DNA of 51,087 nucleotides from Paenibacillus chondroitinus NBRC 15376 (GTDB taxonomy: Bacteria; Bacillota; Bacilli; Paenibacillales; NBRC-103111): assembly GCF_004000765.1 (NCBI RefSeq), contig NZ_BILW01000045.1:1-51087 (forward strand). The letters run 5' to 3'. The notes beneath the pieces are model-generated. The model did no database searches. It saw only the letters and a program-made list of their open reading frames with translations, and was not told the DNA's origin. Below are positions 40,221 through 49,402 of the stretch, in pieces. Position numbers and translations under genes: made by a program. Each line of letters opens with the position of its first letter. Position 1 is the first letter of the stretch.

Positions 40221-41570
40221 GTGTCCAAGTCCTACGAACGACTTGCGGCCCTAAATAAGTCGCACGTCTGGCATCCTTTTACACAAATGAAAGACTACAA
40301 TAACGAGGATCCTCTCATCATTGAGCGCGGGGAGGGCGTTAGACTTTATGATGTTCAAGGACGCGCGTATTACGATGGATTTTCATCTGTTTGGCTAAAC
40401 GTTCATGGACATCATGTACCGGAGCTTAACCGAGCCATTTCGAACCAATTGGAGCTTGTTGCTCATTCAACATTGCTAGGCATGGCGAATATCCCAGCCA
40501 TTGAACTGGCGGAGCGGCTTGTGGACATCACGCCACATGGATTAAACAAAGTGTTTTATTCGGATTCTGGGGCAACCGGTGTGGAGATCGCGATTAAGAT
40601 GGCTTTCCAGTATTGGCATAATAAGGGGCATCGCTATAAAAAATCCTTTATCACAATGGGGCAAGCGTACCACGGAGATACCATTGGTGCTGTGAGCGTT
40701 GGGGCGATTCCTCTCTATCATGACGTGTTTCGCCCAATGCTGTTTCAGTCGCACGTCATCCCTTACCCCTATGCTTATCGCCATGAAGGGGGGGCAGAGG
40801 GAGCCAAAGGAGCGACAATACAAGCTTTGCGCGATCTGCTGGAAACAAAGGCAGATGAGATTGCTGCACTTATCGTGGAGCCGATTGTCCAAGGAGCCAG
40901 TGGAATCATCGTGATGCCGGATGGCTGCCTGCGCGAGATGGCTGAGCTTTGCCGTGAGCATGACGTGCTGCTCATCGCGGACGAGGTAGCGACCGGTTTC
41001 GGTCGGACGGGAGAGATGTTCGCTTGTGATCTGGAAAGTGTTACACCGGATCTGCTGGTGGTGGGAAAAGGACTCACAGGCGGTTACTTGCCTGTAGCGG
41101 CAACGCTGGCGACGGATGAGGTTTATGGTGCCTTTTATGCGGACTATGAGGAGCAGAAAACCTTTTTCCATGGACACTCTTACACGGGGAACCCGCTCGG
41201 ATGCGCGGTAGCTTTGGCCAGCTTAAGGCTTTTTGAGGAGAGAAACATGCTGGAGGGAGTTCGTTCGAAGGCAATTTTCACTGCAAATAAACTAGCGGCG
41301 CTCAAAGACAGACCGCACATCGGTGAAATCCGGCAGAAAGGGCTGATGGTCGGAATCGAGCTTGTACGTGATAAAGGTTCACGAGAACCGTACGAGTGGG
41401 GAGAGCGAATGGGCGTGCGGACGAGCCAGAAGGCCAGAGAACTTGGCATGCTGACACGGCCGCTCGGCAATGTGATTGTCTTCATCCCGCCATTAGCCAG
41501 CACGGAGGCCGAGCTTGGAGAGATGACGGAGATTTTGGCGGCATCCATTATTCAGGTCACAGAAGGATGA
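40221..41570 (+). CDS. bioA: Adenosylmethionine-8-amino-7-oxononanoate aminotransferase
   Basis: A 449-residue PLP aminotransferase (class III) that makes 7,8-diaminononanoate (DAPA) from KAPA. The PLP lysine is K283 in VVGKGLTGGYLP; the N-terminal HVWHPFTQMKDY and DGFSSVWLNVHGH blocks are BioA hallmarks, and EPIVQGASG and DEVATGFGRTG follow. Whether the amino donor is SAM or lysine (BioK type) cannot be told from motifs alone. GTG start 40221, with AGGAGGG 6 bases before. First gene of the operon. Confidence 0.93.
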   Translation: MSKSYERLAALNKSHVWHPFTQMKDYNNEDPLIIERGEGVRLYDVQGRAYYDGFSSVWLNVHGHHVPELNRAISNQLELVAHSTLLGMANIPAIELAERLVDITPHGLNKVFYSDSGATGVEIAIKMAFQYWHNKGHRYKKSFITMGQAYHGDTIGAVSVGAIPLYHDVFRPMLFQSHVIPYPYAYRHEGGAEGAKGATIQALRDLLETKADEIAALIVEPIVQGASGIIVMPDGCLREMAELCREHDVLLIADEVATGFGRTGEMFACDLESVTPDLLVVGKGLTGGYLPVAATLATDEVYGAFYADYEEQKTFFHGHSYTGNPLGCAVALASLRLFEERNMLEGVRSKAIFTANKLAALKDRPHIGEIRQKGLMVGIELVRDKGSREPYEWGERMGVRTSQKARELGMLTRPLGNVIVFIPPLASTEAELGEMTEILAASIIQVTEG

Positions 41571-41578
41571 GGTGGTCG

Positions 41579-42361
41579 ATGAACAAAAACAACGAGGAGC
41601 CGATACGGGGACTGTTCATCACAGGGACGGACACCGGAGTCGGCAAAACGATGGTGACAGCCGCCATAGCAGCGGCGCTTCGTTCGGACGGCTGCCAAGC
41701 AGGCGTGTGGAAGCCTGTACAATCAGGCGCGCTTCTGGGCAGCGGTGAAACGGATGCTGAATGGCTGCTGCAGCTGACGGGGATAAATGAGCGGCCGGAC
41801 ACCGTTGCGCCATACACGTTTGAAGCGCCGCTGGCTCCAATGCTTGCTGCCAGACAAGCCGGCGTGACTTTGACGATGCAGGAGCTGATCGACGCGGGCA
41901 AACCGCTTATGGAGCGATACGATGCCCTGCTGGTCGAAGGTGCAGGAGGCGTGGCCGTTCCGCTGAACGATGATGCCTTGATGGTGGATTTGATTACAGA
42001 GCTTCAAATACCTGCACTGATTGTTGCCCGTTCCGGTCTAGGCACAATTAACCATACGATTTTGACAGCAGCTTTTTTACGGCATTGTAAAATCCCGATT
42101 ATAGGCGTCATCTTAAATGATGGGAATGATCCAGACATTCAAAACGATCCGAGTATTGTCACAAACGCGGAGCTTATCGAGCAGTATAGCGGTCTTCCCG
42201 TTCTCGGTCGTTTTCCTTTCTTGCCTGCTGATGAGGTTCATACAGATCTTTTAATACATACAGCCGGGAAGTCCATACAACTTGCGCCAATCAAAAAAGC
42301 GCTAAACATTGTGCCCAATGAAGGCTTAGGAGGAAAACATGAACAACCTTTCAACCTGTAA
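41579..42361 (+). CDS. bioD: Dethiobiotin synthetase
   Basis: A 260-residue ATP-dependent enzyme that closes the ureido ring, turning DAPA into dethiobiotin. The P-loop GTDTGVGKT is at 16-24; KPVQSG, VEGAGGVAVPL and ARSGLGTINHT follow the BioD pattern. ATG 41579 is 8 bases past the bioA stop, with GAGGTGG across it; an in-frame start at 41396 would lie within bioA and is rejected. Its 3' end overlaps bioB by 23 bases. Confidence 0.93.
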   Translation: MNKNNEEPIRGLFITGTDTGVGKTMVTAAIAAALRSDGCQAGVWKPVQSGALLGSGETDAEWLLQLTGINERPDTVAPYTFEAPLAPMLAARQAGVTLTMQELIDAGKPLMERYDALLVEGAGGVAVPLNDDALMVDLITELQIPALIVARSGLGTINHTILTAAFLRHCKIPIIGVILNDGNDPDIQNDPSIVTNAELIEQYSGLPVLGRFPFLPADEVHTDLLIHTAGKSIQLAPIKKALNIVPNEGLGGKHEQPFNL

Positions 42362-43337
42362 GGAGTGGCCTTTGTTGGCCCAAAAAGCATTAAACGGCGA
42401 GTGTTTGACGGAAGAAGAAGGGCTGGCTGTGCTCGAAGCAAGCGATGATGAGGTGTTGCCCCTGCTGCAAGCCGCTTTTCAAGTAAGAAAGCACTATTAC
42501 GGCAAAAAGGTCAAATTGAACATGATTATTAATGCGAAAAGCGGGCTCTGCCCCGAGGACTGCGGCTATTGCTCGCAATCGATTGTCTCCACGGCGCCGG
42601 TAAATAAATATACCTTGCTTGATAAAGGTACGCTGCTTGCCGGCGCACGTGAAGCTATGGCGCGTAAAGCCGGAACCTACTGTATTGTAGCGGCAGGCAA
42701 GGGACAGACAGACAAGGAATTGGCGCAAGTCGTGGATGCGGTAAAAGAAATCCGTGAAACGATGCCGCTAAAAATTTGCGCTTGTCTAGGCATTTTGAAG
42801 GATGAGCAAGCGCAGCGGCTTGCAGAAGCAGGTGTACATCGGTACAACCATAATCTCAATACAAGCAAAGCAAACTACCCGTCGATAACGACGACCCATA
42901 CGTACGATCAGCGTGTTGAAACGGTGGAAAAAGTCAAAACGTACGGCATGTCCCCCTGCTCCGGCGTTATTATCGGGATGGGCGAAACCAATCAAGAAAT
43001 TATAGAAATGGCCTATGCGCTGCGTGAACTGGACAGCGATTCGATACCGATTAATTTCCTCAATGCCATTCCTGGAACGCCATTGGAGCACGCAGGCCGC
43101 ACTCCTGCGATGAAGGCTTTGAAAGTACTTGCATTATTCCGCTTCATCTGTCCGTCCAAAGAAATTCGTGTAGCCGGAGGCCGTGAAGTGAATCTACGTA
43201 CATTGCAGCCTATGTCGCTGTACGCGGCGAATTCGCTATTTGTCGGTGATTATCTGACAACGGCAGGTCAATCGATTGGCGTGGATCACCAAATGATTGA
43301 AGATTTAGGTTTTGAGATTGAACTTAACGCATTGTAA
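42339..43337 (+). CDS. bioB: Biotin synthase
   Basis: A 332-residue radical SAM enzyme that inserts sulfur into dethiobiotin. The [4Fe-4S] cysteines are C71, C75 and C78 (CPEDCGYCSQS); the [2Fe-2S] region lies later (KICACLGIL, YNHNLNTS, and the Arg in RVAGGRE). Length is typical. GGAGGAAAAC precedes the ATG, inside the 3' end of bioD. Confidence 0.96.
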   Translation: MNNLSTCKEWPLLAQKALNGECLTEEEGLAVLEASDDEVLPLLQAAFQVRKHYYGKKVKLNMIINAKSGLCPEDCGYCSQSIVSTAPVNKYTLLDKGTLLAGAREAMARKAGTYCIVAAGKGQTDKELAQVVDAVKEIRETMPLKICACLGILKDEQAQRLAEAGVHRYNHNLNTSKANYPSITTTHTYDQRVETVEKVKTYGMSPCSGVIIGMGETNQEIIEMAYALRELDSDSIPINFLNAIPGTPLEHAGRTPAMKALKVLALFRFICPSKEIRVAGGREVNLRTLQPMSLYAANSLFVGDYLTTAGQSIGVDHQMIEDLGFEIELNAL

Positions 43338-43350
43338 GGTGGTACGAACA

Positions 43351-44562
43351 ATGAACGTGGAATCTTCATTGAAATGGATGAAACAGGAACTTGCCTCCAT
43401 GGAAGAGGCTTCCTTGAAACGATCTTTGCAGGCAGGTTCAGCAATTCCAGGGCTTCCTGGGCGCATGCTTCGCGGAACTGGGGAGCTCAACTTGCCCAAC
43501 CTGCTCAACTTGTCCGGCAACAACTACCTTGGGCTGTCCCAGCATCCTGCGATGATCGAGGCGATGCGGGAGGTGCTGCTCCAAGAAGGGGTTGGCGCGG
43601 GGGCATCCCGCCTTGTGACTGGCAACCGGCCGGCTTATACGGAACTCGAGGAAGCCATTGCCGATTGGCAGAGCTGCGAAGCAGCCCTTGTATTTGCCAA
43701 TGGGTATATGGCTAATACAGGAGTTATCCGTGCCGTGGTTGGCCGGGATGATGTGGTGTTCAGCGATCAACTGAATCATGCCAGCATTGTTGACGGTATT
43801 CTAATGAGCCGGGCTGAGTTGGCGCGTTATCGGCATAACGATATGGAGCATTTGGGAGCGTTATTGCATAAACACCGCGACAGGAAGCGAAAGCTGATCG
43901 TGACGGATGCGGTCTTCTCCATGGACGGAGATCAGGCCCGCTTGGAAGATCTGATCCTGCTCAAGCATGAGTATGGAGCGATGTTGATGGTGGACGAAGC
44001 GCACAGCGGAGGAATCTATGGAAGACATGGCGAGGGATTATGCCATATACGTGGGGTCAAGGACGAGGTGGACATCCATATGGGAACGTTCAGCAAAGCC
44101 TTCGGCGCCTATGGAGCGTATGTGTGCGGGAGCCGGACGCTTATTGATTTTCTCGTAAACAAGGCGCGCACGCTTATTTATTCAACGGCCATGCCCCCTG
44201 CGCTGGTCGCAGGCATTGCTCAAGCTCTAGTGCTGGTGCAGCAGGAGCACTGGCGGCGCGAACGGCTGCGTACCAATCATCGTTCTTTCCGATCTCATCT
44301 GGAAAAGATGGGCTTTGTCCTCGGGATCGGCGATTCTCCTATCGTGCCGATGATTGTGGGCGATAATGAAACTGCCTTGCGTTTCAGCGCTGCGCTGGAA
44401 GAGAATGGCATCGCAGCGGTGGCGATCCGTCCGCCGACAGTTCAAGAAGGGACAGCGCGTATCCGCTTCTCCTTATCCGCAGCCCATACAGATAAAGAAC
44501 TGCGGGAAGCAGCGGCGTGCATTCGTGAAGTGGGGCTGCAGCTTGGAGTGATGGGACGATGA
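43351..44562 (+). CDS. bioF: 8-Amino-7-oxononanoate synthase
   Basis: A 403-residue PLP enzyme of the alpha-oxoamine synthase family that condenses pimeloyl-ACP (or -CoA) with alanine to KAPA. PLP lysine K249 in TFSKAFGAYG; LNLSGNNYLGLSQHP, FANGYMANTG, DQLNHASIVDG and DEAHSGGIYG are the family blocks. ATG 43351 follows AAGGTGG, 13 bases after the bioB stop. Its last four bases overlap the next start (ATGA). Confidence 0.93.
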   Translation: MNVESSLKWMKQELASMEEASLKRSLQAGSAIPGLPGRMLRGTGELNLPNLLNLSGNNYLGLSQHPAMIEAMREVLLQEGVGAGASRLVTGNRPAYTELEEAIADWQSCEAALVFANGYMANTGVIRAVVGRDDVVFSDQLNHASIVDGILMSRAELARYRHNDMEHLGALLHKHRDRKRKLIVTDAVFSMDGDQARLEDLILLKHEYGAMLMVDEAHSGGIYGRHGEGLCHIRGVKDEVDIHMGTFSKAFGAYGAYVCGSRTLIDFLVNKARTLIYSTAMPPALVAGIAQALVLVQQEHWRRERLRTNHRSFRSHLEKMGFVLGIGDSPIVPMIVGDNETALRFSAALEENGIAAVAIRPPTVQEGTARIRFSLSAAHTDKELREAAACIREVGLQLGVMGR

Positions 44563-45311
44563 CGATGACACCAGAGAAGAGCGGAACGATTCTATGGCTG
44601 CCTGGGTGGAGTATGCCGCCCGCGGTGTTTGATCAGCTCTGTAAGGCGCTGCCTGAATATCATCATGTGTACCTCAACTATAGCGAGGCTGAAACATCTG
44701 AAGACTTGTTGACGTACACGGAGAAAATGGTAACAAAATGGATAACGTCAACGCTGCATCGACCTCTTTTTATTGGCGGATGGTCGTTAGGCGGATTGCT
44801 GGCGCTCCATTTAGCAGCAAAAGGTTTTGTCGACGGTCTCATCTTATTCGCGGCGACGGCACGTTTCATTCGTTCTAGAGACGAGGCCCATCTAGGACAG
44901 CCTGATGCTAATGTGAGGCAGATGATGAAAGCTATTGCGCAAGATGCGCTTGCTGTTGAAACCAATTTTCGCCAAATGTTATGGACGGAAACAGAGCGGG
45001 AGTCAGGAATCGGCGACCAACTTCCTCCGATAGGCAGCTGGACAGCGCCCGCTCTGCTGGCAGGACTTCAAGTTTTGCGTAAGGTGGAAGTCAGCGCTTT
45101 ACTCTCGGAAATTGCGTGTCCGGTGCTTCTGTTCCATGGCAGAGAAGATCGGATATGCCCTTACAAAGGGGCGGAAGAGCTTGCAGCGGGACTGTCTCGT
45201 GCCCATTTATATGCCATTCCTGATTGCGGTCATGCACCGTTTCTAGGAAGGGAAGAAGAGATCGCAGCGAAAATGAGGCGGTGGCGTGATGAACAGCTCC
45301 ATGGAAATTGA
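44559..45311 (+). CDS. bioH: BioH-type carboxylesterase
   Basis: A 250-residue alpha/beta hydrolase. A plausible triad is S76 (GGWSLGG), D197 (HGREDRI) and H225 (CGHAPF), close to E. coli BioH in order and wording. Its position between bioF and bioC argues that it cleaves pimeloyl-ACP methyl ester to release pimeloyl-ACP. It overlaps bioF by 4 bases and bioC by 23. Sequence outside the triad is divergent, so the assignment leans on context. Confidence 0.82.
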   Translation: MTMTPEKSGTILWLPGWSMPPAVFDQLCKALPEYHHVYLNYSEAETSEDLLTYTEKMVTKWITSTLHRPLFIGGWSLGGLLALHLAAKGFVDGLILFAATARFIRSRDEAHLGQPDANVRQMMKAIAQDALAVETNFRQMLWTETERESGIGDQLPPIGSWTAPALLAGLQVLRKVEVSALLSEIACPVLLFHGREDRICPYKGAEELAAGLSRAHLYAIPDCGHAPFLGREEEIAAKMRRWRDEQLHGN

Positions 45312-46164
45312 ACGTCAATTTAATCGGAGCTCTGCGGGATCCTATGATGAACATGCCAACGTGCAGAAAATGATGGCTGAGCAGCTTGCAGCAGTTCTCA
45401 AAGAAAGCGCAAGAGAGAGTACGCCAACGCGAGTAGGCAGCATTCTTGAGATTGGATGTGGCACAGGCATTGTGACGAGCGGGTTAGTTGAAAAATACCC
45501 CATAGCGTCGATCACCGCTCTGGACATAGCACCTGGCATGCTTCAGGCGGCTGAGCGGCGTGTTCGAGGCAGTCAGCCAGCTGACAGGGACATACGGTTT
45601 ATCCATGGCGATGTGGAAAAGTGGTCGGCAGCCGCACCGCCGGCTTCCTTCGATCTGATCGTCTCCGGCGCCTGCTTTCAGTGGCTGCAGCAACCGAAAC
45701 AGACGCTACAGCACCTTCGGCGTCTTCTTCGCCCGGGAGGCGTGTTGGTGTTTACGACATTCGGGCCGGCAACATTTTATGAGCTGCATGAGTCATTCAG
45801 GGAAGTATACCGACAGTACGGACAGCAACCGCAGCGGCATGGGCTGACTTTTCAATCCGGCGCAGGGTGGAGAGATATGCTTGTTGACAGCGGCTTTACG
45901 TACACGAACATTCAAGAAGATCGCTTGCTTCACGTGGAGACGTATCCGACTCCAAAGAAATTTTTGCATGCAGTTAAAGCTATGGGGGCTAGCACATCAG
46001 AAGCAGCGGTTTCACCTGGCATCGGCACACGGCGTTTGTTCGTCGAGATGTACAAAGCATATGAGACGAAGTTTAGCGTATTAGGAGGCGTTTCGGCTAC
46101 CTATGAGCTTTTGATGATGCAAGCGAGGGTTCCTTATAAAGATAGAGATTCAGACAAGTTCTGA
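45289..46164 (+). CDS. bioC: Malonyl-ACP O-methyltransferase BioC
   Basis: A 291-residue SAM-dependent methyltransferase. The SAM motif I is LEIGCGTGIVTSGL (near residue 54), followed by ALDIAPGML, and the N-terminal QFNRSSAGSYDEHANVQ is characteristic of BioC. It methylates malonyl-ACP so that fatty-acid synthesis can build the pimelate chain. The start lies inside bioH (ATG 45289, after GAGGCGG). The stop codon is inside the terminator hairpin. Last gene of the operon. Confidence 0.88.
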   Translation: MNSSMEIERQFNRSSAGSYDEHANVQKMMAEQLAAVLKESARESTPTRVGSILEIGCGTGIVTSGLVEKYPIASITALDIAPGMLQAAERRVRGSQPADRDIRFIHGDVEKWSAAAPPASFDLIVSGACFQWLQQPKQTLQHLRRLLRPGGVLVFTTFGPATFYELHESFREVYRQYGQQPQRHGLTFQSGAGWRDMLVDSGFTYTNIQEDRLLHVETYPTPKKFLHAVKAMGASTSEAAVSPGIGTRRLFVEMYKAYETKFSVLGGVSATYELLMMQARVPYKDRDSDKF

Positions 46165-46179
46165 GTCTCTATCTTTTTT
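46138..46179 (+). terminator. Intrinsic terminator of the biotin operon
   Basis: A 17-bp stem (AAAGATAGAGATTCAGA with TCTGAGTCTCTATCTTT, one G-U) that includes the bioC stop, then T run. Confidence 0.92.
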
Positions 46180-46243
46180 ATTCCTACATACTTTTGACAC
46201 ATTTATGTGCTAAGGTATGGAAAATTAGGCGGGGAGGGAAATC

Positions 46244-47551
46244 ATGGGAGTAAATTGGACGAACGCAGAAGCTGTTCATTTATTGCTTCGGGCCGGATTT
46301 GGAGGGGCTGAGAGTGAAGTTAACGCTTGTGTGGCGCTGGGGCGCGAGGAGACGGTGCGACGGCTTATCGCAGGAGAAGCGTTGACCGAAACGGTGGCGC
46401 TGACACCTTTTGATCAATTAAGCGCAGACAGCAAAAAAGCTTTGGATCCGTTACAGCTTGGCGATCAGCAAATGTACTGGTTATACCGGATGGTGAATTC
46501 CAGCGCGCCGTTGATTGAGAAGATGACGTTGTTTTGGCATGGACATTTTGCAACAGCAAATTACAAAGTTAAGAATGTCACATTGATGGTTCAGCAAAAT
46601 GAGCTGTTCCGGAAGTATGCATTAAGCAATTATAAGGAGCTGGTACTTGCTATCGGCAAAGATCCGGCAATGATGATCTGGCTTGATGTGAATCGCAATA
46701 AGAAAAACAAACCGAATGAAAACTACGCGCGTGAAGTGATGGAGCTTTTTACATTAGGAATTGGCCAATATACCGAAACGGATGTGAAGGAAGCGGCAAG
46801 GGCTTTCACAGGCTGGACCTATAATGAAAAGGAGAACAAAGTGGCGTTTAATCCCAAACAGCATGACAATGATTCGAAAACGCTGCTCGGAGAAAAGGGG
46901 AATCTCGACGGCGATGAGACTATTGACATTATTTTTCATCAAAAGTCGTTATCTACCTTTCTGGCCTTGAAATTGCTCAACTACTTCGCCACAGACAATC
47001 CATCAGACAGCTGGGTACAGCAAGTAGCTGCGCTCATCACCCAGAAGGCGACAATTGGCGAAGTGCTTCACGAGCTGTTCATGTCGGATGACTTTTATAA
47101 CCCCGATTTGCGGTTATCCCTTATTAAAACACCGGCTGATTATGTTGCTGGCATTCTCAGAACCATGCAGCTGCATGTGGCCAAAGGGCATGCGCAAGCG
47201 ATGAGGAAGATGGGGCAGGAACTGTTTTCGCCGCCGGACGTTGCAGGCTGGAGAGGCGGCGTATCATGGCTGAACACCAATTTGCTGCTCGCGAGGTATC
47301 AATTCGCTGAGTCCATTGCTACGCAAATCAACTACAAGCAGGCGGACACTGCCCCGAAGCAGGCGGAACGGCCGGAGGAATGGGTGAAGTTGTGGAGTCA
47401 GCGTCTTGGAATCACTCAACTGTCTGATAAGACGATGCAAGGTTTAAGCGCTTATGTGGAAGATACCATTTTACATACAAAGCAGAAAAATGCCGGTTTA
47501 CGAGGCTTGGTGCAACTCCTTTTGATTAGCCCGGAAGCGCAAATGAAATAA
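46244..47551 (+). CDS. DUF1800 family protein
   Basis: A 435-residue protein of the DUF1800 family. Typical stretches: HLLLRAGFGG at the N-terminus, MTLFWHGHFATA, NENYAREVMELFTLGIG, AARAFTGWTY and SPPDVAGWRGG. No clear signal peptide is seen, although partners are exported. No enzymatic activity is established. GGGGAGGG precedes the ATG. It is followed at once by a DUF1501 gene, a pairing seen in many bacteria and thought to act together. Confidence 0.88.
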   Translation: MGVNWTNAEAVHLLLRAGFGGAESEVNACVALGREETVRRLIAGEALTETVALTPFDQLSADSKKALDPLQLGDQQMYWLYRMVNSSAPLIEKMTLFWHGHFATANYKVKNVTLMVQQNELFRKYALSNYKELVLAIGKDPAMMIWLDVNRNKKNKPNENYAREVMELFTLGIGQYTETDVKEAARAFTGWTYNEKENKVAFNPKQHDNDSKTLLGEKGNLDGDETIDIIFHQKSLSTFLALKLLNYFATDNPSDSWVQQVAALITQKATIGEVLHELFMSDDFYNPDLRLSLIKTPADYVAGILRTMQLHVAKGHAQAMRKMGQELFSPPDVAGWRGGVSWLNTNLLLARYQFAESIATQINYKQADTAPKQAERPEEWVKLWSQRLGITQLSDKTMQGLSAYVEDTILHTKQKNAGLRGLVQLLLISPEAQMK

Positions 47552-47565
47552 TGGGGGTGAAGGGC

Positions 47566-48798
47566 ATGAAAATGACAAGAAGGGAATTTCTGCTGAAAGG
47601 GACCGCGATGTTTGCTACTTTAAGCTTTGGCGGCATCTTGTTCACGGAAACGGGCAGATCGATCTTCGCCGGGGGAGCCAGTGACGATGTCGACGAGCCG
47701 GTGCTGGTTGTTGTGCAGCTTAGCGGGGGCAATGACGGCATCAATACGCTGATTCCATATGGGCAAGGCGTCTATTATGATTCAAGGCCGACGCTGGCTT
47801 ATCAGCAAAAGGATGTGCTTGCCCTTGATTCTCAAGTGGGCTTGCATCCTAGTCTGGCAGGGCTCGCTGCCCTTTTCAAAAATGGAAACATGGCGATCAT
47901 TCAAGGCGTCGGTTATCCTGAGCCGGATCATTCCCATTTCCGTTCCATGGAAATTTGGCAGACTGCAGAGCCTGCCCAAATTAGCCGGAGCGGCTGGTTA
48001 GCCCGCTATATAGAGTCTTCGCTGCGCGATAATGCGAACCCGCTCAAAGCGGTTCAGATCGGTGCGGCGGGCAGCAAAGCTTTTGCCTCGGAGAAGATGA
48101 GCTTTCCCGTTATTCAATCTCTGGAATCGTATCATGTGATCGATCCCAAAACGCCGATGATGGATAAGAATCGGATAACCAAAGCTTTTTTGGACATGTA
48201 TAGCGATCAGAACCGGATGGAACAGCTGTGGGTCGTTTCGGGGCGCGGGTATGAAGCTTATAAAAGCGTCGAAGCCATACAATCTTTAACAGCCTCTTAT
48301 ACCAATAAAGTTGAATATCCCAAAACGAATTTTGCCAGTGATCTTCAACTCGTTGCCAAGCTGCTGGCGGGAAAGTCCGGAACACGTGTATTCAATGTCC
48401 AAATCGGCGGTTTCGATGATCATGCCGATGAAAAGGAGCAGCATGCAAGGGTTTTGACACAGGTCGATCAAGGTTTGACGGCTTTCTATAAGGATTTGGA
48501 AGCGCAAGGATTGCAGGATCGGGTTGCGATTATGATGTTTTCCGAATTTGGGCGTCGTGTGAAGGAAAATGGGAGCGGCGGCACGGATCACGGCACGGCG
48601 GCACCGATGTTTGTGATTGGCGGGAAAGTGAAAGGCGGTCTCTATGGCGCTTACCCGAGTCTAAGCAATTTGGATAACGGGGATTTGAAATATGAGGTTG
48701 ATTTCCGCTCTGTGTACAATACATTGGTGGATCGTTGGTTAAAAGGAGATGCTTCGGCTGTTCTTGGGAAACCTTATGAATCGTTGAAGTTTATATAG
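47566..48798 (+). CDS. DUF1501 family protein with Tat signal
   Basis: A 410-residue exported protein. The N-terminus MKMTRREFLLKG followed by a hydrophobic stretch is a twin-arginine (Tat) signal, so it is probably exported folded, perhaps with a cofactor or metal. The body shows the DUF1501 pattern (VQLSGGNDGINTLIPYG, HPSLAGLAALF, GVGYPEPDHSHFRSME, IMMFSEFGRR, DHGTAAPMFVIGG), a sulfatase/alkaline phosphatase-like fold in which Asp, His and Ser/Asn might hold metal. ATG 47566 has GGGGGTGA 6-7 bases away; ATG 47551 overlaps the stop of the previous gene and is a possible alternative. Confidence 0.88.
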   Translation: MKMTRREFLLKGTAMFATLSFGGILFTETGRSIFAGGASDDVDEPVLVVVQLSGGNDGINTLIPYGQGVYYDSRPTLAYQQKDVLALDSQVGLHPSLAGLAALFKNGNMAIIQGVGYPEPDHSHFRSMEIWQTAEPAQISRSGWLARYIESSLRDNANPLKAVQIGAAGSKAFASEKMSFPVIQSLESYHVIDPKTPMMDKNRITKAFLDMYSDQNRMEQLWVVSGRGYEAYKSVEAIQSLTASYTNKVEYPKTNFASDLQLVAKLLAGKSGTRVFNVQIGGFDDHADEKEQHARVLTQVDQGLTAFYKDLEAQGLQDRVAIMMFSEFGRRVKENGSGGTDHGTAAPMFVIGGKVKGGLYGAYPSLSNLDNGDLKYEVDFRSVYNTLVDRWLKGDASAVLGKPYESLKFI

Positions 48799-48871
48799 CG
48801 AAAGTGGTAACCTGATTAAAGGAGTAAAAATATTTAAAAATGTGATACAAGCATGGAAGGCGGGCTGAAGG

Positions 48872-49402
48872 ATGGTGGAAATAAAACCGATCTCGGATCA
48901 TTTGAAGGAGCATTTATCCATCCTTTTCGTGGGGTACAACCCTAGTATTCGATCGGGTGAAACCGGCCATCACTATGCGAATCCGAACAATCGCTTTTAT
49001 CGCATATTATTTCAAGCTGGATTAACACCACGGCTCTATAAGCCGCAAGAAGATCAAGACCTACTTGAACTTGGCTACGGGTTTACGAATATCGTAGCGA
49101 GACCCTCACTGACGGCTGCTGAAATAACGCCTGAGGAGTACCGGCAAGGCCGCATCATTCTTAGGGAGAAGATTCAAAGTATGCAGCCAAGGGTTGTATG
49201 TTTTGTAGGCAAAGGGGTTTACGAGCAGTATAGCGGACGCAGAGGGATGGCTTGGGGCAGCCAGCCAGATCCCATCGTACCAGGCGTAGTAGAGTACGTA
49301 TGTCCCTCTTCCAGCGGGCTCGTTCGCATGAAATTGGAAGAGATGGTCGCTATCTATACCGGAATTAAAACATTTATCGGGATGGAGTTGGGTAAGGGAT
49401 GA
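48872..49402 (+). CDS. mug: Mug/TDG-type mismatch-specific DNA glycosylase
   Basis: A 176-residue member of the uracil-DNA glycosylase superfamily, Mug type. The active-site block FVGYNPSIRSGETG corresponds to GINPG in E. coli Mug, with catalytic Asn23; HHYANPNNRFYRIL follows. The C-terminal block CPSSSGLVRM is the DNA-intercalation loop. It should remove uracil, thymine or ethenocytosine opposite G. Length is normal. It overlaps the Nudix gene by 4 bases, so the two are co-translated. The spacing between start and ribosome binding site is not ideal. Confidence 0.85.
   Translation: MVEIKPISDHLKEHLSILFVGYNPSIRSGETGHHYANPNNRFYRILFQAGLTPRLYKPQEDQDLLELGYGFTNIVARPSLTAAEITPEEYRQGRIILREKIQSMQPRVVCFVGKGVYEQYSGRRGMAWGSQPDPIVPGVVEYVCPSSSGLVRMKLEEMVAIYTGIKTFIGMELGKG

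Noticed and set aside
40542..41177. Minus-strand frame of 211 codons opposite bioA
   Set aside because: Shadow of a motif-complete BioA; protein is implausible.
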